A stretch of DNA of 64,000 nucleotides. Source: Persicitalea sp963716085. GTDB taxonomy: Bacteria > Bacteroidota > Bacteroidia > Cytophagales > Spirosomataceae. The stretch is from contig OY970288.1 in assembly GCA_963716085.1 (NCBI GenBank), forward strand, positions 5,270,001 to 5,334,000, in the 5' to 3' direction. How positions within the stretch are numbered: position 1 is the stretch's first letter; every line of letters begins with the position of its first letter. Position numbers and translations under genes: made by a program. Positions 56,390-64,000 of this stretch are shown piece by piece. The notes under the pieces are model-generated. The model had not been told where the DNA came from, searched no databases, and worked only from the letters and a program-made list of their open reading frames with translations.

Positions 56390-59300
56390 ATGAGTAATTG
56401 GTTTGGCCGGATGAAGCGGGGGAAGTTTTCCAGAATAGCGCTGGGCGTATTCATCGCCCTGGTCGTGAGTTCCGTGGTGGCGCCCGCCTGGAAATTAACG
56501 GATTCCGTGCCGTTCGTGTTGCTCAGGACTTCGCCCGAAGAGGCCGTAGTCCCGATTGCCAAAGTAAGAAAAAACCAGAGAGCCATCCATGTGCTGCCCG
56601 AAAGTGCCTGGGCCGACAGCGTTTTGCGGACGCTCTCCCTGGACGAGAAAATCGGCCAGTTTTTCATGATTGCCACTTTCTCCAACCGTAACGAAATAGA
56701 GTACCGCCAGATCGAGCGGCTGATCGCTGACTATCATTTGGGCGGTCTGATTTTCTTCCAGGGCGGGCCTTACCGACAGGCTGTGCTCACTAACCGCTAC
56801 CAGTCGCAGTCGAAAGTGCCGCTGTTCGTTGGCATCGACGGCGAGTGGGGGCTGGGAATGCGGCTCGACAGCGCGATGACTTTTCCCAAGCAAATGGTGC
56901 TGGGGGCGATCCGTGACGATAGCCTGATCTACCGGATGGGCGACCAGATCGGCCAGCATTGCCGACGCCTGGGCATCCAGATCAATTTCGCGCCTGTATC
57001 GGACATCAACAGCAATCCTGACAATCCGGTGATTGGCTACCGCTCGTTCGGCGAAGACCGCGACAACGTAACCCGCAAGTCGGTGGCTTACATGAAAGGC
57101 CTGCAGCGCAACCGTGTCATTGCCACGGCCAAGCACTTTCCCGGCCACGGCGACACCGACATGGACTCGCACTACACGCTGCCCGTGGTGAGCCACTCTT
57201 CCGACCAGCTGCGCGACATCGACCTTTATCCTTACCGCCGCCTCATTGCCGATAGCCTCATGGGTGTCCTGACGGGGCATCTGTACGTTCCGGTATTGGA
57301 CAACACGCCCCTGCTGGCGACTTCGCTCTCTCAGAAAGTAGTCACGGATTTGCTGCGCAACGAAATGGGCTTCCGGGGACTGGTTTTCACCGATGCCATG
57401 AACATGCGCGGCGTGCTGAAAACGGGCCGCGCCCCCGACGTGAACCTCAAAGCCCTTATGGCGGGCAACGACATTCTGCTGTACCCCGCCAGCGTAGGCG
57501 AAACCGTGCAGCGCATCAAGGACGCCCTGGCCGACGGTACGATCACCGAGAAATTCATCGACCAAAAAGTCAGGCGCATTCTGCAAGGCAAGTACTGGGC
57601 CGGGCTGAGCGACTATAAACCCATCGACACCCGGAATTTATTCCAAGATCTGAATAATGAAAAAAGCCAGGAACTCGCCATCGAATTGAGTGAAGCTTCG
57701 GTGACGGTGGTGCGCAATGAGAATAATTTGCTGCCTTTCGGCTCGCTGGAAAGTTCCAAGGTTGCCTCCGTGACGGTCGGGGCGGGCGTCGGTACGGCTT
57801 TTCAGAAAATGATGAGCCGCTACGCGCCGGTGAAGCATTTTATTTTTGAAGGCAAACCCAACGGCGAAAAGGAAATCGCCGAAATGCTGGAATACCTGGA
57901 GCCCTACGACGCCGTGGTGGTGGGTGTCCACGAAATCAGCAACTCGCCGCGCCGCCGACATGGCATCACCAACGGCACCGTCAACTTTGTATCGCGGCTG
58001 CGTGAGGCGAATAAAAAGGTGGTGCTCTGCCTGTTCGGGACACCGTACAGCATCCGCTTTTTCCCGCAGACCGAGGCACTGATTTGCGCCAACGAAGACA
58101 ACGAAACCACCGAGCAGGTGACCTCACAGATTCTGTTCGGGGCCTTACCCGCTTTGGGACGGCTGCCGGTGTCGGTGGCAGGCTACAGGCCCGGTACCTT
58201 TGCCGAAACTGCCACGCTGGATCGGCTGAGCTACGGTACGCCCGAAAGCGTGGGCATGGACGGTAACAAACTACGCAAGATCGACGGTGTGGTCGCCGAA
58301 GCCATCGGCCAGAAAGTGTTTCCCGGCTGCCAGGTGGTGGTGGCGCGCAAGGGGAAAATCGTGTATTCCAAGGCCTACGGCGGCCTCGACTACCGCTCCG
58401 GCGCGCGCGTGACATCCGAAACGATCTACGACGTGGCTTCGGTGACCAAAGTATCGGCCACGCTGCAATCCATTATGTGGCTTTATGACCAAAAGAAGCT
58501 GGATTTAGACCAGAAAGCGGCCTTCTACCTGCCTGAGTTGAAGGGAACGAACAAGCAGAATTTTACGATCCGAGACCTGCTGCTGCACCGCTCGGGCCTG
58601 GTTTCGTTTTATCCCACCCTTTGGAAAAACACCATGACGGGCGGCGGTGGGCTGCTACCTGAATATTACAGCACCCAGGCCGACACTTCCTTTTATCTGC
58701 AGGTGGCACCCAAGCTTTTTGCCAAACCCATGTTGCGGGATTCGGTGTGGAAGTGGGTCGTTCAGTCGCCGCTGAACAACCGCCGCGACCGCGCCGGACG
58801 CCCCACTTATGTGTACAGCGATCTGGGCTTTTTGACGCTACAGAAAATTGTGGAACGACTCACGGGTCTGCCATTGGATATTTTTGCCCACAAAACTTTT
58901 TACGAACCCATGGGCTTGCCCACGTTGGGATTCAACCCTTTACGTCGGTTTCCGGCGGAGCGCATCGCGCCCACCGAACAGGACTACCGCTTCCGCAGCC
59001 AACTGCTGCAAGGGACGGTTCATGACCAGATGGCCGCCATTCAAGGCGGCGTATCGGGTCACGCCGGGCTGTTCGGAACGGCTACGGATTTGGCGACTTT
59101 GATGCAGATGAATTTGTGGAAAGGAAAGTACGGCGGCAAGCAGTATTTTCAATCTGGCACGGTTCCTGCTTTTGCTCGTTTGGCCGACGAGGGACACCAC
59201 CGCGGACTGGGCTGGGATAAGGCCCCGTCTTCGGGTAATAGCAGCTATATTTCGGATAAAGCTTCGTCCAACTCGTTCGGCCACACGGGTTTCACGGGGG

Positions 59301-59449
59301 CGGTGGTTTGGGTAGACCCGGATGAGGAGTTGGTATTCATCTTTTTGTCCAACCGCATTCACCCCGATATGGAGAACCGGGGTATCTCCACCCACCGCAC
59401 CCGGCGCAAGATTGACGACATTATTTATGAAGCGCTTATTCCTTCTTGA
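56390..59449 (+). CDS. GH3 glycoside hydrolase fused to a beta-lactamase-type serine hydrolase
   Basis: A 1019-residue exported fusion. Residues 15-32 form a signal anchor (the true start may be Met8 at 56411). Residues 80-400 are a GH3 domain with KHFPGHGDTDMDSHYTLP near 241 and VFTDAMNMRGV near 328, where Asp is the nucleophile; the pattern resembles NagZ beta-N-acetylhexosaminidases. After a C-terminal sandwich-like part (about 440-610), a serine hydrolase of the beta-lactamase class C fold follows: VASVTKVSATL (Ser-x-x-Lys) near 685, YVYSDLGFL near 803 (Tyr-Ser/Asp) and FGHTGFTGAV near 963. This fusion is known in Bacteroidota and suggests peptidoglycan turnover. Confidence 0.92.
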   Translation: MSNWFGRMKRGKFSRIALGVFIALVVSSVVAPAWKLTDSVPFVLLRTSPEEAVVPIAKVRKNQRAIHVLPESAWADSVLRTLSLDEKIGQFFMIATFSNRNEIEYRQIERLIADYHLGGLIFFQGGPYRQAVLTNRYQSQSKVPLFVGIDGEWGLGMRLDSAMTFPKQMVLGAIRDDSLIYRMGDQIGQHCRRLGIQINFAPVSDINSNPDNPVIGYRSFGEDRDNVTRKSVAYMKGLQRNRVIATAKHFPGHGDTDMDSHYTLPVVSHSSDQLRDIDLYPYRRLIADSLMGVLTGHLYVPVLDNTPLLATSLSQKVVTDLLRNEMGFRGLVFTDAMNMRGVLKTGRAPDVNLKALMAGNDILLYPASVGETVQRIKDALADGTITEKFIDQKVRRILQGKYWAGLSDYKPIDTRNLFQDLNNEKSQELAIELSEASVTVVRNENNLLPFGSLESSKVASVTVGAGVGTAFQKMMSRYAPVKHFIFEGKPNGEKEIAEMLEYLEPYDAVVVGVHEISNSPRRRHGITNGTVNFVSRLREANKKVVLCLFGTPYSIRFFPQTEALICANEDNETTEQVTSQILFGALPALGRLPVSVAGYRPGTFAETATLDRLSYGTPESVGMDGNKLRKIDGVVAEAIGQKVFPGCQVVVARKGKIVYSKAYGGLDYRSGARVTSETIYDVASVTKVSATLQSIMWLYDQKKLDLDQKAAFYLPELKGTNKQNFTIRDLLLHRSGLVSFYPTLWKNTMTGGGGLLPEYYSTQADTSFYLQVAPKLFAKPMLRDSVWKWVVQSPLNNRRDRAGRPTYVYSDLGFLTLQKIVERLTGLPLDIFAHKTFYEPMGLPTLGFNPLRRFPAERIAPTEQDYRFRSQLLQGTVHDQMAAIQGGVSGHAGLFGTATDLATLMQMNLWKGKYGGKQYFQSGTVPAFARLADEGHHRGLGWDKAPSSGNSSYISDKASSNSFGHTGFTGAVVWVDPDEELVFIFLSNRIHPDMENRGISTHRTRRKIDDIIYEALIPS

Positions 59450-59481
59450 AAATACACCTTGCAGGTAGAGCAACTTTACCG

Positions 59482-59515
59482 AACGCAGCCCTGTATCGTC
59501 GAGGCTGCGTTTTTG
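59482..59515 (+). terminator. Rho-independent terminator after the GH3 fusion gene
   Basis: AACGCAGCC (59482-59490) pairs with GGCTGCGTT (59503-59511), loop of 12 bases, followed by TTTT. It starts 32 bases past the stop codon. Confidence 0.85.
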
Positions 59516-59561
59516 ATTTTAGTTTTGAAAATAATACCTAACTTTATCGTTTAATTGACGG

Positions 59562-59650
59562 CTGTTAGGTTGTTAGGTATTAGGTTGTTAGCCCTCTTGC
59601 TGACGACCAACTTACCATTAATAGGCTAGTACCTAACAACCTAATGCCTA
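59562..59650. repeat. Facing arrays of TTAGGTT units
   Basis: The left array, 59562-59591, is CTG followed by TTAGGTTG TTAGGTA TTAGG, TTG and TTAG. The right array, 59626-59650, is CTAGTACCTAACA then ACCTAAT and GCCTA. The segments 59574-59591 and 59633-59650 are inverted repeats that agree at 17 of 18 positions, with 41 bases between. The units are seven or eight bases. The pair lies between the terminator of the GH3 gene and the Ig-repeat gene. Confidence 0.8.
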
Positions 59651-59676
59651 TTACTTCTCAATAAAAATAACACGTT

Positions 59677-62600
59677 ATGCAACGCAAAATTTTTACTTAC
59701 TTGATTTTAGGGGGGCTGATCGGACTGGGATGGATAAGTAAGTCAGCCGCGCAGACGATCACTATCGGGACTATATCCCCAGCCAAATACTGCGCTCCCG
59801 CTACGATCTCGGTGCCCTTTACCGTATCGGGTACGGCCTTTGGAGCTAACAACGTTTTTAGCGTATTGCTATCGGATGCTGCGGGCGATTTTGCCAATCC
59901 ACGCACCCTGGCCCCTACCGGAAAGAGTAGTCCATTGACCGTCGAACTTCCTGCTAATCTGCCCAACGGTACCGGGTACAAAGTACGGATACTTTCGAGT
60001 GCACCGCAGGTCAATAGCGGTTTATCCAACGAGTTCACTATCAACCAGAAACCTGCCAAGCCCACCGCAGACCCCGTCCTGCCCTACTGCGTGGGTGCTA
60101 CCGCCAAAGCGCTGTTCGCCAGTGGGGGCGACATCAAGTGGTACAGGAATGCGACTGGTGGTGCACCACTCTCTTCGCTTACCCCCTCGACGGCCTCGGC
60201 GGGAACAACCAATTACTACGTCACCCAATCTTTGAGCGGCTGCGAAAGTGATCGGCTCGAAGTTCCGGTGGTGGTGAACGAAACACCTAAAACTCCGAAA
60301 GACGAGGCTCTAAGCCTGTGCCAGGGAACCACAGCCGTCCCGCTGAAATCCCAGCAGGCGACCAATCCCCGATGGTATACCACCGCTAAGGGCGGAAGCC
60401 CAATTGCGGCCCCTACTCCTCTAACAGGCACGGCAACGACTATTTCCTATTATTTCAGCGAGACCTCGGGTAGTTGTGAAAGCGTCGAACGTGGCGAATT
60501 CAAAGTGACTATTGACCCCAAGCCAGCAACTCCAATCCCGCCGAAGACTGAATTTACGTACTGCTATGGAGCAACCACCGAAGCGCTAAGCGTTGAAGGA
60601 CTAACCGCACCAAGATGGTACGATGACAAGAACAACTTCCTCGGCACCACTCCACCTAAGCCCTCCAATACGGTAAGCACTAAATATCAAGTGACTCAGA
60701 CTGAAAAAAGTTGTGAGAGCGCCAAATCCGCTGTTATTTCTGTCAACATCACCCGCACCGTTGCGCCGACTGTGGCTTCCTCTTCGGTCAGCTACTGCGT
60801 GGGCGAGACCGCCGGAGTGCTTAAAGCCAACGGCGACGAGGTTAAATGGTACACGACCGAGACGGGCGGAACTCCGCTGGCCGCAACTTACACACCCCCG
60901 ACGACCGCGTCGGCAAACACCACTTTCTACGCAAGCCAGACCAAAAACGGTTGCGAAAGCGACCGGAGGACTCCCTTCCGGGTAATTGTGAACAAGCTTC
61001 CCGATGCTCCGAGTACGACTGATCTGGTGTATTGCCAAAATGCCGCGGCGGCACCACTGAGAACTAACAACGGTAATAATTTGAAATGGTATGCGGACGA
61101 GACGGGGGGCAACAGTATCGCCGTCCCCACGCCTTCTACGGCAACCGTGGGATTCAAAGACTATTACGTTTCCCAGACTGAACTAGGTTGCGAAAGTAAA
61201 ACCCGCGCCCGGCTCAGAGTGACAATAAATCCCACCCCGCTGGCCCCGACGGTGGCAGAGTCGCTCGTGAAATACTGCCAGGATGCTGCGGGTATCACGG
61301 CTCTGGAAGCAACTATTGCGACCGGAAACACGGTAAAATGGTATCTGCCTGGTAACGGCGGAATCGCCACGACTGCCCCTACGCCTCCTGCCAGTGTGGC
61401 CCGAACTTTGAAATATCAAGTTACGCAGACGACGACGACCAACGGTCTTGGCTGCGAAAGCCCCAAGTCGGATATCGGGGTAGTCATCAACCCGCTACCT
61501 GGCTCGCCCGACTTGACGGTCAGCCCACTATGCCAAACCAAAACGGATGTCGCTTACAAGCTAACTGCCAAAACCGCTGGGATTGGCACTGGCCTGCTCT
61601 GGTACACCGAGGCTTCGGGCGGCACCGGAAGTGGAAACGCCCCCACCATCAGCTTGGCCAATAGTTCGAATGTAGTCTATTACGTGAGCCAAACCGCGAA
61701 CGGGTGCGAAGGCGAGAGGGTCAAGGGTACATTGACTATCAACCCGCTACCTGACAAGCCTGCCGTTCCCGATCCTTTGGCCTACTGCCAATCGACCGTT
61801 GCCAGTTCGCTATCGGCTACGGCAGCGACGGGCGGAACGTTGAAGTGGTACGGCACCAGCGCCACCGGGGGCAACTCAAGCGGCAACGCGCCTGTGCCTT
61901 CTACGGCCAATGATGGCGAAACTTCGTATTACGTGAGCCAGTTGGTAAAAGGCTGCGAAGGCGACCGCGCTCCGATCAAAGTGACCGTGCGGGCGACGCC
62001 ATTGCCTGGCGTCGATGCTTTGAAGGAATATTGTCAGAATGCTGGCGCCCAACCATTGACTGCCTCGGGCGATAACCTGAGATGGTACAATGCCGCCAGT
62101 GGCGGAACGGTTTCCACATCGGCCCCCATTCCTTTGACCACGCAGGTAAATACCACTTCCTTCTACGTTTCTCAGACCAAAGCGTACACCATCGACGACA
62201 ACAAACTAAACTGCGAAAGTCCCCGCGCCCAGATCAATGTGCAAATCAATCCTTTGCCCGGCCTGCCCAGTGTGACGCCTTTTGCGGCGTTCTGTCAGGA
62301 ACGGCAGGATAAGACGATCTCGTTCACTGGCACTGGTGACAATCTAAAATGGTACAATGCGTCATCAGGCGGAGAGGGAAGCACCAACAGGCCTAGCCTG
62401 AATTTGAAGGATGTGCAAGAGAAATCCTACTTCGTAAGCCAGACTACGGGCAAAGGCTGCGAAGGTAGCCGAAGTGAGACTAAGATTCGCGTGAAGCGAC
62501 TACCTGATCTGCCCGGTGTCACTCCCTTGATCGAGTATTGCCAGTTCACTAATTCCAATCAACTCGCGGCCACTGCAGAAGCCAACGCCGCCCTCAACTG

Positions 62601-64000
62601 GTACGGCACCAATGCTACGGGCGGCAACCGCACGGGCGACGCTCCTACGCCGTCGACGGCCAATGGCGGCGAGACGAACTTCTACGTCAGCCAAACCCTG
62701 GAAGGCTGTGAAGGCGATCGCTCAGCGATCAGGATCAAGATCAATACGACTGACCGACCCGGCGTGACCACGCCCCTGGAATACTGCCAGAACGTGACCG
62801 CGCAGCCGCTGTCTGCGCAGGGTCGAGACCTGAAATGGTACCGCGAAACTACGGCCGCTGAATCACAAACCACGCCTTTTACGCCTTTTACGGCCAATGT
62901 TGGCAATTATTCTTTCTTCGTCACACAGACTGGAACCAATGGTTGCGAAAGCCCCAAGCAAGAAATTAAGGTCAGAATCAAGCCGCTGCCTTCCGCCACG
63001 ATTACCGGAGATAACTCTATCAGCCTGGGCGCTTCGGCGGATATTGCGGTGGCCTTTACGGGCGATGGCCCCTGGGACTATGCGCTTTCCAATGGCCTGA
63101 CCGGAAAAGGCGAGACGCAGAATCCGCTAAAAATTACCGTCAGCCCCGAGCGAACGACTACTTATACCGTGACGGAGGTGGCCAATGTCTGCGGCAAAGG
63201 TATTCCTAACGGCAGTGCGATCGTCACGGTCAGGATTCCGACCGTCAGCACGGGCAACCCTACCGTTGCCAGCCTTTGCGCGGGCAAGAGCTTTACGCTT
63301 CCTTTCCAGCAGTCGGGCGACTTTGTGCAGGGCAACAAGTTCAACGTGCAGATTTCACTCACCGAGGCAGATGCGGGATTCCGCTCCATTCCCACCGTAA
63401 CGACGGGCAGCGACGCCGTGGCGACGATTCCTGACAGCGCGGCGGGTGGCAACTACTTTGTGCGCGTGGTGGGCGAGAGTCCGCAGTTCGTGATCAAAGG
63501 AAGCACCAGCCCCGTGCAGGTGACGGTAAGCCCCAAACCCACGGCCACGCTGGCGGGCGCGACCACGATCCTGATCGGTGAAACGGCGGCGGTCAATGTG
63601 GCCTTTACGGGCGGCAGCCCCTGGACTTTCAACTTCAACGACGGCCGCCGTGACACGCTTATCACGACTAGCGTCACGCCTTACGTAATCAACGTGAAGC
63701 CCGATACTACGACTACCTACAAACTCACCTCTGTGGCTAATGCCTGCGGCGAAGGCCGGGTGTCCGGTACCGCCCGCATTCAGGTCGATCCCATCTTGGG
63801 TACCGAACCTATCGTCAAGGCGGCTTGGCTAAAAGCTTATCCTAGCCCCGTACAGACGATTTGCGTGGTAGAAATAGAAACCCCGCCCGCCGGAGAAGCC
63901 GCCACGATTCAGGTAGTCGATGGGCGTGGTCGGATAATTTCCACGCAGCAAACGCGCATTGACCGCGCCGAAGTGGACTTTACCAATCGGGCAGCGGGTG
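59677..64000 (+). CDS. large secreted Ig-like-repeat protein with C-terminal sorting domain (cut by window edge)
   Basis: An open frame of at least 1,441 codons from ATG 59677 to the window end, without a stop. A signal peptide (MQRKIFTYLILGGLIGLGWI, cleavage near SAAQ) starts it. After an N-terminal domain, about 12 Ig-like repeats follow (first unit near 60085, last near 62782, spaced about 77-87 residues). Each has a Y-C or L-C start, a W-Y-x-G-G-type middle, YYVSQT and a GCES/GCEG end. Two different longer beta domains come next (VAFTGDGPWDYAL and VAFTGGSPWTFNF). The last visible part (WLKAYPSPVQT, then IQVVDGRGRI) is the start of a type IX secretion C-terminal domain. It is probably a cell-surface or secreted adhesin-type protein. 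Confidence 0.88.
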   Translation, partial: MQRKIFTYLILGGLIGLGWISKSAAQTITIGTISPAKYCAPATISVPFTVSGTAFGANNVFSVLLSDAAGDFANPRTLAPTGKSSPLTVELPANLPNGTGYKVRILSSAPQVNSGLSNEFTINQKPAKPTADPVLPYCVGATAKALFASGGDIKWYRNATGGAPLSSLTPSTASAGTTNYYVTQSLSGCESDRLEVPVVVNETPKTPKDEALSLCQGTTAVPLKSQQATNPRWYTTAKGGSPIAAPTPLTGTATTISYYFSETSGSCESVERGEFKVTIDPKPATPIPPKTEFTYCYGATTEALSVEGLTAPRWYDDKNNFLGTTPPKPSNTVSTKYQVTQTEKSCESAKSAVISVNITRTVAPTVASSSVSYCVGETAGVLKANGDEVKWYTTETGGTPLAATYTPPTTASANTTFYASQTKNGCESDRRTPFRVIVNKLPDAPSTTDLVYCQNAAAAPLRTNNGNNLKWYADETGGNSIAVPTPSTATVGFKDYYVSQTELGCESKTRARLRVTINPTPLAPTVAESLVKYCQDAAGITALEATIATGNTVKWYLPGNGGIATTAPTPPASVARTLKYQVTQTTTTNGLGCESPKSDIGVVINPLPGSPDLTVSPLCQTKTDVAYKLTAKTAGIGTGLLWYTEASGGTGSGNAPTISLANSSNVVYYVSQTANGCEGERVKGTLTINPLPDKPAVPDPLAYCQSTVASSLSATAATGGTLKWYGTSATGGNSSGNAPVPSTANDGETSYYVSQLVKGCEGDRAPIKVTVRATPLPGVDALKEYCQNAGAQPLTASGDNLRWYNAASGGTVSTSAPIPLTTQVNTTSFYVSQTKAYTIDDNKLNCESPRAQINVQINPLPGLPSVTPFAAFCQERQDKTISFTGTGDNLKWYNASSGGEGSTNRPSLNLKDVQEKSYFVSQTTGKGCEGSRSETKIRVKRLPDLPGVTPLIEYCQFTNSNQLAATAEANAALNWYGTNATGGNRTGDAPTPSTANGGETNFYVSQTLEGCEGDRSAIRIKINTTDRPGVTTPLEYCQNVTAQPLSAQGRDLKWYRETTAAESQTTPFTPFTANVGNYSFFVTQTGTNGCESPKQEIKVRIKPLPSATITGDNSISLGASADIAVAFTGDGPWDYALSNGLTGKGETQNPLKITVSPERTTTYTVTEVANVCGKGIPNGSAIVTVRIPTVSTGNPTVASLCAGKSFTLPFQQSGDFVQGNKFNVQISLTEADAGFRSIPTVTTGSDAVATIPDSAAGGNYFVRVVGESPQFVIKGSTSPVQVTVSPKPTATLAGATTILIGETAAVNVAFTGGSPWTFNFNDGRRDTLITTSVTPYVINVKPDTTTTYKLTSVANACGEGRVSGTARIQVDPILGTEPIVKAAWLKAYPSPVQTICVVEIETPPAGEAATIQVVDGRGRIISTQQTRIDRAEVDFTNRAAG

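Noticed and set aside
55801..56685. A 294-residue form of the rhodanese protein
   Set aside because: The extra N-terminal part lies opposite the start of the GH3 fusion gene and lacks signal-peptide logic; GTG 56304 starts a clean signal peptide.

Overview
The window reads as a chromosomal segment of a moderately G+C-rich Bacteroidota, most likely a Cytophagales relative of Dyadobacter or Spirosoma. The clues are TonB-dependent receptors paired with DUF4249, an ExbB-ExbD-ExbD-TonB operon, a secreted protein ending in a type IX-like sorting domain, a TIGR03643 protein, BatD, several upstream motifs of the Bacteroidota -7 type (TAnnTTTG), and frequent non-ATG starts. Genus assignment is inference.

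Layout. 1-6.4 kb: the start of a TonB receptor, a DUF819 permease, galU with a plant-type glucuronokinase (a likely route to UDP-glucuronate), a LolA-like periplasmic protein and a nested hairpin element. 6.4-14.4 kb: an SGNH-type protein, an isolated atpA-atpG pair, an FKBP isomerase with a C-terminal processing protease, and a CPBP protease. 14.4-22.7 kb: a class IV aminotransferase, a ribose-type ABC importer, a formylglycine-enzyme-like protein, an exported Gfo/Idh oxidoreductase and ApbE. 22.7-32 kb: aroC, BatD and a seven-gene energy-transduction operon (ExbB, two ExbD, TonB, a small membrane protein, a PstS-like protein and a TPR protein).

32.6-44.2 kb is the accessory part. Two near-identical S10 serine carboxypeptidase genes bracket an A+T-richer block with an esterase, two tandem MNT-HEPN toxin-antitoxin pairs and an S41 protease. 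A very A+T-rich three-gene cassette follows (possible RNase H-fold protein, Ser/Thr kinase, 50-aa protein). Next come a cation diffusion facilitator between direct repeats, tRNA-Cys, a candidate small RNA and a broken epimerase gene.

44.3-64 kb: a two-subunit molybdenum hydroxylase, a DUF4249/TonB receptor pair, a class A penicillin-binding protein, a divergent Nramp-like transporter, an Rpn-type nuclease, a rhodanese, a GH3-beta-lactamase fusion, and a large Ig-repeat surface protein cut by the window end.

Two signals stand out. First, four gaps between co-directional genes (3.7, 8.7, 20.1 and 59.6 kb) each carry a pair of mostly facing arrays of heptamer units. The heptamer differs at each locus but the layout is the same: one array next to the upstream stop codon and the other before the downstream gene. 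Second, the kinase cassette at 40.3-42.0 kb matches no system I can name. Everything here was read by eye; homology calls rest on recognised motifs, not on searches.
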